A stretch of 64,000 nucleotides of DNA from Nocardioides renjunii (GTDB taxonomy: Bacteria > Actinomycetota > Actinomycetes > Propionibacteriales > Nocardioidaceae): the NCBI RefSeq assembly GCF_034661175.1, contig NZ_CP141058.1:434001-498000 (forward strand). The letters are read 5' to 3'. The notes below the pieces were generated by a model that saw only the letters and a list, made by a program, of their open reading frames with translations, was not told the DNA's origin and ran no database searches. The first letter of the stretch is position 1. Each line of letters begins with the position of its first letter. This document shows, piece by piece, positions 48,087-56,513 of this stretch. The translations under genes and the position numbers were made by a program.

Positions 48087-51000
48087 TCACACGTTGCGGC
48101 GGTACTGCCCACCCACCTCGAAGAACGCCTCGGTCACCTGCTGCAGCGAGCACACCCGTGCGGCGTCCATGAGGACCGCGAAGACGTTCTCGCCGGAGAT
48201 CGCGGCGTCCTTGAGCCGCGCGAGCGCCTGCTGCGCCTCGGCGCCGTGCGCTGCCTGGAAGGCGCGCACCCGGGACAGCTGGGACTCCTTCTCGGTCTCG
48301 GTGGCGCGGGCCAGCTCGATCTCCTGCGGCTGCGTGTCGGCGGCCGACTCCTTGAGGAACGTGTTGACCCCGATGATCGGCAGCGAGCCGTCGTGCTTGC
48401 GGTGCTCGTAGAGCATCGACTCGTCCTGGATCCGCCCGCGCTGGTAGCCCGTCTCCATCGCGCCGAGCACGCCGCCGCGCTCGTTGATGCGGTCGAACTC
48501 CTCGAGCACCGCCGCCTCGACGAGGTCGGTGAGGTCGTCGATGACGAACGAGCCCTGGAGCGGGTTCTCGTTCATCGCCAGGCCCCACTCGCGGTTGATG
48601 ATCAGCTGGATTGCCAGCGCGCGGCGTACGGACTCCTCCGTCGGCGTCGTGACCGCCTCGTCGTAGGCGTTGGTGTGCAGGCTGTTGGCGTTGTCGTAGA
48701 TCGCGATGAGGGCCTGCAGCGTCGTGCGGATGTCGTTGAAGTCCATCTCCTGCGCGTGCAGCGACCGGCCGCTCGTCTGGACGTGGTACTTCAGCTTCTG
48801 CGACCGCTCGGAGGCGCCGTACTTCTCCTTCATCGTCACCGCCCAGATGCGGCGCGCGACGCGGCCGAGGACGGTGTACTCGGGGTCCATGCCGTTGGAA
48901 AAGAAGAACGACAGGTTGGGGGCGAAGTCGTCGATGTCCATCCCGCGCGCGAGGTAGGCCTCGACGTAGGTGAAGCCGTTGGCGAGGGTGAACGCGAGCT
49001 GGCTGATGGGGTTCGCCCCGGCCTCGGCGATGTGGTAGCCGGAGATCGACACGGAGTAGAAGTTGCGCACCTGCTGCTCGATGAACCACTCCTGGATGTC
49101 GGCCATCATCCGCAGGCAGAACTCCGTCGAGAACAGCGCCGTGTTCTGGCCCTGGTCCTCCTTGAGGATGTCGGCCTGCACCGTCCCCCGGACGTTGGCG
49201 AGGGCGTACGCCGCGAGCTGGGCGTGCTCCTCGTCGCTCGGCTCGCGGCCCTCCCGCTCGCGGAAGACGTCGACCTGCTGGTCGATCGCGGTGTTGAGGA
49301 AGAACGCCAGCACGGTCGGCGCGGGGCCGTTGATCGTCAGGGACACCGACGTCGTCGGCGCGACGAGGTCGAAGCCGTCGAAGAGCTCCTTCATGTCGTC
49401 GAGGGTGGCCACCGAGACGCCGGACGTGCCGACCTTGCCGTAGACGTCGGGGCGCGGGTCGGGGTCGCGGCCGTAGAGCGTCACGGAGTCGAAGGCGGTC
49501 GAGAGCCGGGTGGCGGGATTGCCCTCGGAGAGGATCTTGAACCGGCGGTTGGTGCGGGCCGGGTCGCCCTCGCCGGCGAACATCCGCGCCGGGTCCTCGT
49601 TGTCGCGCTTGAACGGGAAGACGCCCGCGGTGAAGGGGAAGTAGCCCGGAAGGTTCTCGTTGCGCCAGAACCGCACCAGCTCGCCGTGGTCGGCGAAGCG
49701 CGGCAGCGCGACCCGGGGGATCTTGTTGCCGCTGAGTGACTCCTTCGTGAGCCGGGTCGTGATCTCCCGGTCGCGGACCTTCACGACCTGCTCGTCGCCG
49801 GAGTAGGACTCCACGACCGCCGGCCAGCGCTCGATCTGGTCGACGACCTCGTGGGGGACGGCCTTGCGCGCCGCCTCGAGCAGCGCGGGGACGCCGCCCG
49901 CGTCGCCGTCGCCGAGCTGGTCGGCGACGTACTGGACGCGCTGGAGGGTGCGCGCCGCCTCGGCCAGCTCGGACGTACGCGCGTGGTAGCCACGGACGGT
50001 CTCGGTGATCTCCGAGAGGTAGCGCACCCGGTCGGCCGGCACGACCTGCCGGATGCCGGAGGAGTGGCGTACGTCGACGCGCGGGAGCGTGCCCTCGCTG
50101 ATCGCCAGGCCGGCCTCGGCGAGCTCGGCGCGCAGGTGCTGGTAGAGCGCGGTGACGCCGTCGTCGTTGAACGTCGCCGCGCTCGTGCCGAAGACCGGCA
50201 TGTCGTGCGGCTGCTTGCCGAAGGCCTCGCGGTTGCGGACCAGCTGGCGCCCGACGTCGCGCAGCGCGTCCTTGGCGCCGCGGCGCTCGAACTTGTTGAT
50301 GGCCACGGTGTCGGCGAAGTCGAGCATGTCGATCTTCTCGAGCTGGGAGGCGGCGCCGAACTCGGGCGTCATGACGTAGAGGGAGTGGTCGACGAGCGGC
50401 ACGATGCCGGCGTCGCCCTGGCCGATGCCGGGGGTCTCCACGATCACCAGGTCGTTGCCGGCGGCCTGGAGCACGGCGATGACGTCGGCGAGGTGGTCGG
50501 GCACCTCGTGGGCGCCGCGGGTGGCGAGCGAGCGGAAGAAGACGCGGTCGCCGTCGAGGGAGTTGGCGCGGATCCGGTCGCCGAGCAGCGCGCCACCGCC
50601 CTTGCGACGGGTCGGGTCGACCGCGACGACGGCGATCCGCAGCTTGTCCTGCTGGTCGGTGCGGAAGCGGCGGACCACCTCGTCGGTGAGCGAGGACTTG
50701 CCCGACCCGCCGGTGCCGGTGATGCCGAGCACGGGCACGACGCGGCGCGTGGCCGCGGCGCGGATCTCGGCGAGGGTCGCCTCGTCCAGGCGTCCGCCCT
50801 CGGCGCCGGTGATGGCCCGCGCGACGGCGAACCGGTCGCCGGTGAGCACCTGCTCGACCGTGACCTGCGCGTCCTGCCAGAGGTCGACGTCGCAGTCGGC
50901 GACGACCGAGTTGATCATCCCGACGAGGCCCATCCTCTGGCCGTCCTCGGGGGAGAAGATGGTGACGCCGGACTCGCGCAGCCGGGTGATCTCGGAGGGC

Positions 51001-51311
51001 ACGATCACGCCCCCGCCGCCGCCGACGACCCGGACGTGGCCGGCCCCCGCGGCGCGCAGCGACTCGACGAGGTACTCGAAGTACTCCACGTGTCCGCCCT
51101 GGTAGGACGACACCGCGACCCCCTGGACGTCCTCCTCCAGGGCCGCGTCCACGACCTCCTGCACCGAGCGGTTGTGGCCGAGGTGGATGACCTCGCAGCC
51201 CTGGCTCATGAGGATGCGCCGCATGATGTTGATCGAGGCGTCGTGGCCGTCGAAGAGCGCGGACGCGGTGACGAGGCGGATCGGGTTGCGCGGGGTGTGC
51301 AGGTCGGCCAT
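48087..51311 (-). CDS. icmF: Fused isobutyryl-CoA mutase (IcmF)
   Basis: 1074-residue three-part enzyme interconverting isobutyryl-CoA and n-butyryl-CoA with coenzyme B12. Residues about 1-145 are the B12-binding domain (LFDGHDASINIMRR holds the base-off His). Residues about 190-420 are the MeaB-like G-protein chaperone with Walker A GTGGSGKSS (about 200), VVAVDPTRRK, and ETPGIGQGD. The TIM-barrel mutase domain fills the C-terminal 600 residues. This order identifies IcmF rather than a split mutase. TAGCAT lies 6 bases before the ATG (leaderless, -35 TTCCGA at 17 bases). A MarR regulator and a BtuF-like protein are the next upstream genes in the same direction. Confidence 0.92.
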   Translation of the reverse strand: MADLHTPRNPIRLVTASALFDGHDASINIMRRILMSQGCEVIHLGHNRSVQEVVDAALEEDVQGVAVSSYQGGHVEYFEYLVESLRAAGAGHVRVVGGGGGVIVPSEITRLRESGVTIFSPEDGQRMGLVGMINSVVADCDVDLWQDAQVTVEQVLTGDRFAVARAITGAEGGRLDEATLAEIRAAATRRVVPVLGITGTGGSGKSSLTDEVVRRFRTDQQDKLRIAVVAVDPTRRKGGGALLGDRIRANSLDGDRVFFRSLATRGAHEVPDHLADVIAVLQAAGNDLVIVETPGIGQGDAGIVPLVDHSLYVMTPEFGAASQLEKIDMLDFADTVAINKFERRGAKDALRDVGRQLVRNREAFGKQPHDMPVFGTSAATFNDDGVTALYQHLRAELAEAGLAISEGTLPRVDVRHSSGIRQVVPADRVRYLSEITETVRGYHARTSELAEAARTLQRVQYVADQLGDGDAGGVPALLEAARKAVPHEVVDQIERWPAVVESYSGDEQVVKVRDREITTRLTKESLSGNKIPRVALPRFADHGELVRFWRNENLPGYFPFTAGVFPFKRDNEDPARMFAGEGDPARTNRRFKILSEGNPATRLSTAFDSVTLYGRDPDPRPDVYGKVGTSGVSVATLDDMKELFDGFDLVAPTTSVSLTINGPAPTVLAFFLNTAIDQQVDVFREREGREPSDEEHAQLAAYALANVRGTVQADILKEDQGQNTALFSTEFCLRMMADIQEWFIEQQVRNFYSVSISGYHIAEAGANPISQLAFTLANGFTYVEAYLARGMDIDDFAPNLSFFFSNGMDPEYTVLGRVARRIWAVTMKEKYGASERSQKLKYHVQTSGRSLHAQEMDFNDIRTTLQALIAIYDNANSLHTNAYDEAVTTPTEESVRRALAIQLIINREWGLAMNENPLQGSFVIDDLTDLVEAAVLEEFDRINERGGVLGAMETGYQRGRIQDESMLYEHRKHDGSLPIIGVNTFLKESAADTQPQEIELARATETEKESQLSRVRAFQAAHGAEAQQALARLKDAAISGENVFAVLMDAARVCSLQQVTEAFFEVGGQYRRNV

Positions 51312-51346
51312 GGTCCGATGCTAGGACATCCAACTATTACTCGGAA
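51312..51346 (-). promoter_or_regulatory. Promoter of icmF
   Basis: On the minus strand: TTCCGA (51346-51341), a 17-base spacer, TAGCAT (51323-51318) and 6 bases to the ATG at 51311. The transcript would begin at or beside the start codon. Confidence 0.45.
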
Positions 51347-51367
51347 GTCACAAGGGCGGGGGTGCTG

Positions 51368-51443
51368 TGCACCCGAGTTGCGTGCTTCGAGGTGGAGATC
51401 TCTACCTGTAGGGCCGGTGGTCCCCGGATATCCGGGGACCACC
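51368..51443 (+). repeat. Bipartite palindromic repeat, type B
   Basis: TGCACCCGAGTTGCGTGCTT, AGGTGGAGATCTCTACCT, then GGTGGTCCCCGGATATCCGG with a GGGACCACC end: the second palindrome is longer here (GGTGGTCCCC/GGGGACCACC). It lies between the marR stop and the icmF start, both minus strand. Confidence 0.85.
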
Positions 51444-51476
51444 GAGCCGGCCGGAGCCGCCGGAACCCCGACCCCC

Positions 51477-51965
51477 TCAGAGGTCGCCGAGCCCCGTCCG
51501 GAGCGAGGTCAGCCGGTCGGTCAGCTCCCGCACGTCGCCCCCGGGCAGCCCGGGCCGCTCGAAGACCTCGTCGTTGAGGGCGGCGGTCGCGTCCTCGACG
51601 GCCCGCCGGCCGGCCTCGGTGAGCACGGCGCGTACGACGCGCTTGTCCTCGGCGCTGCGCACGCGCTCGACGTAGCCCTGCGCCACCAGCCGGTCCACGG
51701 CGCTGGTGACGCTGGTCGGGTGGACCTGCAGCAGCGACCCCAGGCGCGACATCGGCATGGCCGTGCCGCGGGCGAAGGACAGCAGCCGGAGCACCTCGTA
51801 GCGGGCGAAGGTCAGCCCGCGCGGGCGGAGCACCGCGTCGATCCGCTCCATCAGCAGCTGCTGGGCCCGCACGACCGAGGTCACCATCGCCATCCCGTCG
51901 GCGGCGTCGCGCCAGCCGTGGGCGACCCACTGGCGGTGGGCCTCGCCGATCGGGTCGCGGGTCAT
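51477..51965 (-). CDS. MarR-family transcriptional regulator
   Basis: 162-residue winged-helix regulator: ERIDAVLRPRGLTFARYEVLRLLSF, recognition helix region MPMSRLGSLLQVHPTSVTSAVDRLVAQGYVERV (about 65-97) and wing SAEDKRVVRAVLTEAGR. TAACCT sits 6 bases before the ATG, so it is probably leaderless and a separate transcript from icmF, 166 bases downstream. It may respond to an acyl-CoA or a phenolic ligand; the nearest target candidate is icmF, which is inference. Confidence 0.85.
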   Translation of the reverse strand: MTRDPIGEAHRQWVAHGWRDAADGMAMVTSVVRAQQLLMERIDAVLRPRGLTFARYEVLRLLSFARGTAMPMSRLGSLLQVHPTSVTSAVDRLVAQGYVERVRSAEDKRVVRAVLTEAGRRAVEDATAALNDEVFERPGLPGGDVRELTDRLTSLRTGLGDL

Positions 51966-51991
51966 GGCTGGAGGTTAGCGATGGGCCGGCG

Positions 51992-52735
51992 TCACCGGTG
52001 CAGCGCGGTGAGCACCGCGTGCGCCTCGACCATCGCCGGGCCGTACCAGGTCAGCAGCCGCCCCGAGACGAGCCGGGTCGGGGTGGCCAACGCCTCCGGG
52101 CCGTCGTCGGCGGTGAAGACGTACGGCTCGTCCGGCAGCAGCACGACGTCCGCGCCGGCGCCGTCGATGTCCGCCGGCGTGACCGGCGGATAGCGCCCGT
52201 CGCGGCCGGCCAGCACGTTGACCAGCCCGGCCCGGGTGAGCAGGTCGTCGGTGTAGGTCGGCGACCCCACGACCATCCACGGGTCCCGCCAGATCGGCAC
52301 CGCGACCCGCAGCCGCGCCGGCGCCGGGGAGGACCAGAGGTCGCGCGCCTCGACGAGCCAGCCGGGATCCGCGAGGTCGAGGGCCTCGGCGAACAGGCGC
52401 GACATCGAGGCCAGCGCGTCCTCGACGGTCTCGATCCGGGTCACCCACACCGCGACGCCGGCCTCGCGGAGGCGGCGTACGTCGAGCTCGCGGTTCTCCT
52501 CCATGTTGGCCACGACGAGGTCGGGGGAGAGGGCGCGGACGGCGGCGAGGTCGGGGTTCTTGGTGCCGCGCACCCGCGCCACGCCGAGGTCCGCCGGGTG
52601 GGTGCACCACTCGGTGGCGCCGACCAGCCGGTCGGGCGCCGAGGCGGCCAGCGCCTCGGTCAGCGACGGGACGAGCGAGACGACGCGGCTCGCGGGCGCG
52701 CCGAGCGGGACATCGGCTCCCAGGTCGTCGCGCAC
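51992..52735 (-). CDS. BtuF-like helical-backbone metal receptor protein without signal peptide
   Basis: 247 residues of the type III substrate-binding fold: RVVSLVPSLTEALAA (about 18-32), VGATEWCTHPADL, VRALSPDLVVANMEENR and a long backbone helix, then GLVNVLAGRDGRYPPV. This matches BtuF-like cobalamin or iron-chelate receptors, but there is no N-terminal signal peptide or lipobox, so it is probably cytosolic. TAGGTT lies 6 bases before GTG 52735. It is upstream of marR and icmF, and icmF uses B12, so an intracellular cobalamin role is a fair guess. Confidence 0.75.
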   Translation of the reverse strand: MRDDLGADVPLGAPASRVVSLVPSLTEALAASAPDRLVGATEWCTHPADLGVARVRGTKNPDLAAVRALSPDLVVANMEENRELDVRRLREAGVAVWVTRIETVEDALASMSRLFAEALDLADPGWLVEARDLWSSPAPARLRVAVPIWRDPWMVVGSPTYTDDLLTRAGLVNVLAGRDGRYPPVTPADIDGAGADVVLLPDEPYVFTADDGPEALATPTRLVSGRLLTWYGPAMVEAHAVLTALHR

Positions 52736-52799
52736 GGGTCGAACCTAGGACACCGGAGGGGTGCTCGGCGCGCCGAGCCCGGCGTGATGGAGTTGTCCC

Positions 52800-53945
52800 A
52801 TGAGCAAGCACGCCCGGTCGTCGGGGCTGCCGGTCGACGGCGCGGAGCGGGCCACCGCCGACGGGTGGAGCTTCCCCGCCCGCGACCCTGCGACCGGTGA
52901 GCGGCTCTGGGACGTCCCCGACGCCGGCGTGACTGACGCGCACGCCGCGGCCGAGGCGGCGTGGCGGGCCCGGCACGCGACGACGTGGAGCACCGACACC
53001 GCCCTGCGCGTGGACGCCGTCACCGAGCTGCGCGAGGCGCTGGCCGCACGGGCCGACGACCTCGCCCTGCTGCTCGCCGCCGAGACCGGCGTCCCGGTCG
53101 CCCTGCGGGAGGCGCACGTCGACGCGCCGATCGCCGCGATGGGCCACGAGGTGGTGCCGGACCCCGAGCAGGACGCCGGCGTGACGCTCGTGCTCACCCC
53201 GGCCACGTCGCCGCTGGCAGTGGCGATCGAGGAGGTCGGCCGCGTGCTGCTCGCCGGCGGCACCGTCGTGCTCAAGCCCGCGCCCGAGGCGGCCTCCGCG
53301 GCCCTCGAGCTCGGCCGCATCGCGCTGGACATCGTGCCGCGCGGCGTCCTCAACGTGCTCACCACCCGCGACGTCGACGTGGCGATCGCCCTCACCCGCG
53401 ACCGCCGGGTCGACGAGGTGTCCTTCACCGGGTCGGCGGTCGTCGGCGAGCGGGTCGGGGCGACGGCCGGTGGCGCCGGCAAGCGCGTACGACTCGACGT
53501 CGGCGGGGCGCGGACGGTCCGGGTCGCGGACGACGACGACCTCGACGCCGTGGTGCGGGCCGCCGCCGTCGAGCTGGTGGCCAACGCCGGGCAGGGCTGC
53601 CGGCTCCCGGCGAGCGTCGTCGTGCCCACCCACCGCTACACCGACGCGCTCCGCGCGGCGCTCGGGGCCATGGAGGAGGTCGCGGTCGGTGACCCGACCG
53701 ACCCGGCCACCCGCTGCGGGCCGCTCCGCTCGCCGGTGGCCCGCGACCGGGTGCTGCGCTACGTCGCGCTGGCCAGGTCCGAGGGCGCCGACGTGGCGCT
53801 CGGCGGCCACGTCCTCGACCGCGACGGCGGCTGGTGGGTCGCGCCGACCGTCATCGGCGGGGTGGAGCCGGGCTCGCGGCTGGTGCGCGAGGAGGTGCTC
53901 GGCCCGGTGCTCATGGTCGTGCCCGACTCATCGGCGCGTGCATGA
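52800..53945 (+). CDS. Aldehyde dehydrogenase-family protein, C-terminally truncated
   Basis: 381 residues of the ALDH fold, which usually needs 470-500. The N-terminal half and NAD-binding segments are present (LLAAETGVPVALREAHVDAP, GGTVVLKPAPEAA, FTGSAVVGERV). The catalytic Cys is Cys267 (NAGQGCRLPA) but the paired catalytic Glu (ELGGK) is Asp233 (LDVGGA). The protein stops just after EEVLGPVLMVVP, so the C-terminal part of the catalytic domain and the oligomerisation arm are missing; the last 35 bases overlap the convergent acetyltransferase. It may be inactive as a dehydrogenase or bind a partner. Confidence 0.75.
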   Translation: MSKHARSSGLPVDGAERATADGWSFPARDPATGERLWDVPDAGVTDAHAAAEAAWRARHATTWSTDTALRVDAVTELREALAARADDLALLLAAETGVPVALREAHVDAPIAAMGHEVVPDPEQDAGVTLVLTPATSPLAVAIEEVGRVLLAGGTVVLKPAPEAASAALELGRIALDIVPRGVLNVLTTRDVDVAIALTRDRRVDEVSFTGSAVVGERVGATAGGAGKRVRLDVGGARTVRVADDDDLDAVVRAAAVELVANAGQGCRLPASVVVPTHRYTDALRAALGAMEEVAVGDPTDPATRCGPLRSPVARDRVLRYVALARSEGADVALGGHVLDRDGGWWVAPTVIGGVEPGSRLVREEVLGPVLMVVPDSSARA

Positions 53946-54348
53946 TGCCGTCCTCGTCGAACTCGGGCCCGGTCACCTCGAAGCCGTAGGCCGCGTAGAA
54001 GGCGGTCAGCCCGGTCTGGGCGTCCAGCCGCACCGCGCGGTCGCCGCACAGGCGCATCGCCTCGTCCATCAGCAGTGCCGCCAGCCCGCGCCCGCGCGCC
54101 GCCGGTGCCACCACCACGCGACCGATCCGCATCGCGTCGCCGTCGTCGAGCACGCGCAGCGTGCCGACCACCTCGTCGTCCTCCAGCAGGACGACGTGGC
54201 GAGTCGTCGGCTCGAGGTCGCGCCCGTCGAGGTCGGGGTAGGGGCAGTCCTGCTCGACCACGAACACCTGCTGCCGCAGCCGCCACACGTCGTACGCCGT
54301 CCGCGCGGGGAGTTCGTCGACGGTCGTGGTGAGCACCCGGGTGCTCAT
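53911..54348 (-). CDS. ElaA-like GNAT acetyltransferase
   Basis: 145-residue GNAT. The ElaA signature FVVEQDCPYPDLDGRDL (about 29-45) is present, and the acetyl-CoA loop is RIGRVVVAPAARGRGLAALLM (about 74-94, motif RGxGL). Substrate is not known for ElaA. The ATG overlaps the stop of the esterase gene by 4 bases, so the two are co-translated. Confidence 0.85.
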   Translation of the reverse strand: MSTRVLTTTVDELPARTAYDVWRLRQQVFVVEQDCPYPDLDGRDLEPTTRHVVLLEDDEVVGTLRVLDDGDAMRIGRVVVAPAARGRGLAALLMDEAMRLCGDRAVRLDAQTGLTAFYAAYGFEVTGPEFDEDGIMHAPMSRARP

Positions 54349-55244
54349 CGCAGGAACTCCACGACCTGGTCGAACGCGCGCCGCGACTCGGGGATGAGCG
54401 GCAGCAGCCCGTAGACGTGGATGAGGTCCGGCTCCTCGATCGAGGTCAGGTCCCAGCCGGCGTCGGCGGCCCGCTTGGCGAGCAGCCGGCAGCCGGGGTG
54501 CAGGAGGTCGCGGGTGCCGTAGAGCATCAGGGCCCTCGGCAGCCCCGACAGGTCCCCGAGAGCCGGCGAGACCTCCGGGCGGCCGAGGTCGTCGGGCGAG
54601 CCCGCCCACCAGCCGGCGTACGCCTCGAGCTTGGTGTAGAAGAGCCACGGGTCGACGAGGTCCGCCGCGCGCGTCGCCGGCGTGGAGGTGGTGAGGTCGA
54701 CCCAGGGTGCGTGCAGGACCAGGTGGCTCGCGGCCGGCAGGCCCCGGTCGCGCACCGACATCGCGACGGCGAGGGCGAGCCCGCCGCCCGCGGAGTCGCC
54801 GGCCAGCACGGCACCGCCCTCCTGGCCGCTCCAGCGCGCGGCGTCCGCGACCAGGGCGTCGTGCGAGTCGGCCCACGTGTGCTCGGGAGCGAGCGGGTAG
54901 TCGGGCAGCACGACGCGGGCGCCGATCGCGTCGGCGAGCCGCGTGGCGTAGCGGACGTGGAAGGCGTCGATCGGTGCCATGAAGGCGCCGCCGTGGAGGT
55001 AGTGCAGCGTGCGGCGCACGGGCCGGTCGCGCGGCGTGAGGACGTAGGAGGGGAACCCGAGGTCCTCCACGGACACCTCCCACCGCTTCGCGAAGCCCGG
55101 GGTGGCCCGGACCGGCAGCGACCGGTCCTGGGTGCGGTGCCGCGCCTCGACGCGGGCCCGCTCGGCGGGCTCGGTGTCGAGGTCGCCGGCGCGGCGCAGG
55201 CGCGGGATGGCGCGGGCCAGCAGGTCGTGTCGGGTGCTCGGCAT
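54345..55244 (-). CDS. HSL-family alpha/beta hydrolase (esterase)
   Basis: 299 residues. Oxyanion-hole motif LHYLHGGAFM (about 80-89), nucleophile elbow GDSAGGGLA (about 148-156, Ser about 150), Asp in LYGTRDLLHPG and His in PDLIHVYGLLP. This is the hormone-sensitive lipase group that hydrolyses short acyl esters. TACGCT lies 6 bases before the ATG (leaderless). The TPP riboswitch of the thi operon lies in the divergent region about 70 bases away. Confidence 0.85.
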   Translation of the reverse strand: MPSTRHDLLARAIPRLRRAGDLDTEPAERARVEARHRTQDRSLPVRATPGFAKRWEVSVEDLGFPSYVLTPRDRPVRRTLHYLHGGAFMAPIDAFHVRYATRLADAIGARVVLPDYPLAPEHTWADSHDALVADAARWSGQEGGAVLAGDSAGGGLALAVAMSVRDRGLPAASHLVLHAPWVDLTTSTPATRAADLVDPWLFYTKLEAYAGWWAGSPDDLGRPEVSPALGDLSGLPRALMLYGTRDLLHPGCRLLAKRAADAGWDLTSIEEPDLIHVYGLLPLIPESRRAFDQVVEFLR

Positions 55245-55326
55245 GGAGGCAGCGTAGGTGGCGGGCCGCGGTGCGGGCGGAGGGGCGGGCGGGGGTGTGG
55301 GTGGCCGCGGCTAGGGTGGTGCCACA

Positions 55327-55414
55327 AGACAGGGGAGCACGCGCGGGCGTGCTGAGAGTGCGGGACAGCCGCAGACCCTACGAACCTGATCCGGTTAGCA
55401 CCGGCGATAGGGAG
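55327..55414 (+). ncRNA. TPP riboswitch (THI element)
   Basis: The conserved core is visible: CAGGGGAGCACGC, GTGCTGAGAGTGCGG, CAGACCCTACGAACCTGATC, and CGGTTAGCACCGGCG with the closing ATAGGGAG. Binding of thiamine pyrophosphate closes the terminal P1 helix; its 3' strand contains AGGGAG, which is also the likely ribosome site of the downstream gene (start 7 bases on), so control is probably at translation initiation. A TAGGGT -10-like motif lies just upstream. Confidence 0.93.
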
Positions 55415-55420
55415 TCCACC

Positions 55421-56503
55421 ATGTTGCACGTACGAGTCCGCGCTGCCCTCGTGACGGCCCTGACCGCGTCCGCCCTCACGGCCTGCAGCCTCGCCGGCGG
55501 TGGGGGGGACGACGCCCCGAGCGCCACCGAGTCGGCGTCCTCCGGCGCCACGCAGGCGGGCGGCACGGTCGTCCTCGCCACGCACGAGTCGTTCGCCCTC
55601 CCGAAGAAGCTGGTGCGGGACTTCGAGGAGGGAACGGGCTACTCGCTGGAGGTGCGGGCAGCCGGTGACGCGGGCACGCTCGCCACCAAGCTGAGCCTCA
55701 CGGCCGACAACCCGATCGCCGACGCGGCGTTCGGCATCGACAACACCTTCGCGTCTCGTCCGCTCGGCGAGGGTGCGTTCGACGAGGTCACCACGACGAC
55801 CACCCCGCCCGAGGAGTACGCCCTCGCCGAGGGCGGCGACCGCCTGGTGCCGGTCGACTCGGCGAGCGTGTGCGTCAACGTCGACACCGCCTGGTTCGAG
55901 CGGGAGGGCATCGAGCCGCCGCGCACGCTGGCCGACCTCACCGACCCGGCCTACGCCGACCTGTTCGTGACGCCGGGCGCCTCCACGAGCAGCCCCGGCA
56001 TGGCCTTCTTCCTCGCCACGGTCGCCGAGCACGGCGACGGCTGGCGCGACTACTGGACCGACCTGCTCGCCAACGGCGCCAAGGTGGTCGACGGCTGGGA
56101 GGACGCCTACTACGGCGACTTCACCGCCGCGTCCGAGACCGGCACCCGCCCCGTCGTGGTGTCCTACGACTCCTCGCCGGCCTTCACCGTCGAGGGTGGC
56201 CGGACCACCACCGAGGCGCTGCTCGACACCTGCTTCCGGCAGGTGGAATACGCCGGCGTGCTGGCCGGTGCGGACAACCCCGACGGCGCCGCGGCGCTGG
56301 TCGACTGGATGCTCTCCGACGAGGTGCAGAGCGCGCTGCCGGAGTCGATGTACGTCTTCCCGGTCATGCCGGGGGCGACGGTCCCCGACGACTGGGCCCG
56401 GTTCGCGCCCCAGCCCACCGAGCCCTACGAGGTCTCCCCGGAGGAGATCGCGGCCAACCGCGAGCAGTGGCTGACCGAGTGGACCGACGTCGTCTCCCGA
56501 TGA
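55421..56503 (+). CDS. thiB: Thiamine ABC transporter substrate-binding lipoprotein
   Basis: 360 residues. Signal peptide with lipobox LTAC (Cys22), then a Ser/Ala-rich linker and a type II periplasmic-binding fold: TVVLATHESFALPKKLVRDFEEGTGY, ADAAFGIDNTFASRPL, FEREGIEPPRTLADLTDPAYADL and GTRPVVVSYDSSPAF (each part quoted separately). This is the ThiB/TbpA family. The start codon is placed 7 bases after the riboswitch, whose closing helix can hide its ribosome site. Binds thiamine or its phosphates outside the membrane for ThiP and ThiQ. Confidence 0.92.
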   Translation: MLHVRVRAALVTALTASALTACSLAGGGGDDAPSATESASSGATQAGGTVVLATHESFALPKKLVRDFEEGTGYSLEVRAAGDAGTLATKLSLTADNPIADAAFGIDNTFASRPLGEGAFDEVTTTTTPPEEYALAEGGDRLVPVDSASVCVNVDTAWFEREGIEPPRTLADLTDPAYADLFVTPGASTSSPGMAFFLATVAEHGDGWRDYWTDLLANGAKVVDGWEDAYYGDFTAASETGTRPVVVSYDSSPAFTVEGGRTTTEALLDTCFRQVEYAGVLAGADNPDGAAALVDWMLSDEVQSALPESMYVFPVMPGATVPDDWARFAPQPTEPYEVSPEEIAANREQWLTEWTDVVSR

Positions 56504-56513
56504 ACCGCACCCC

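Noticed and set aside
45622..51333. Very long open frame on the minus strand (about 1900 codons)
   Set aside because: It is a GC-bias shadow: it covers the kinase gene antisense and reads icmF in a wrong frame, with Arg/Ala/Gly-rich low-complexity translation.
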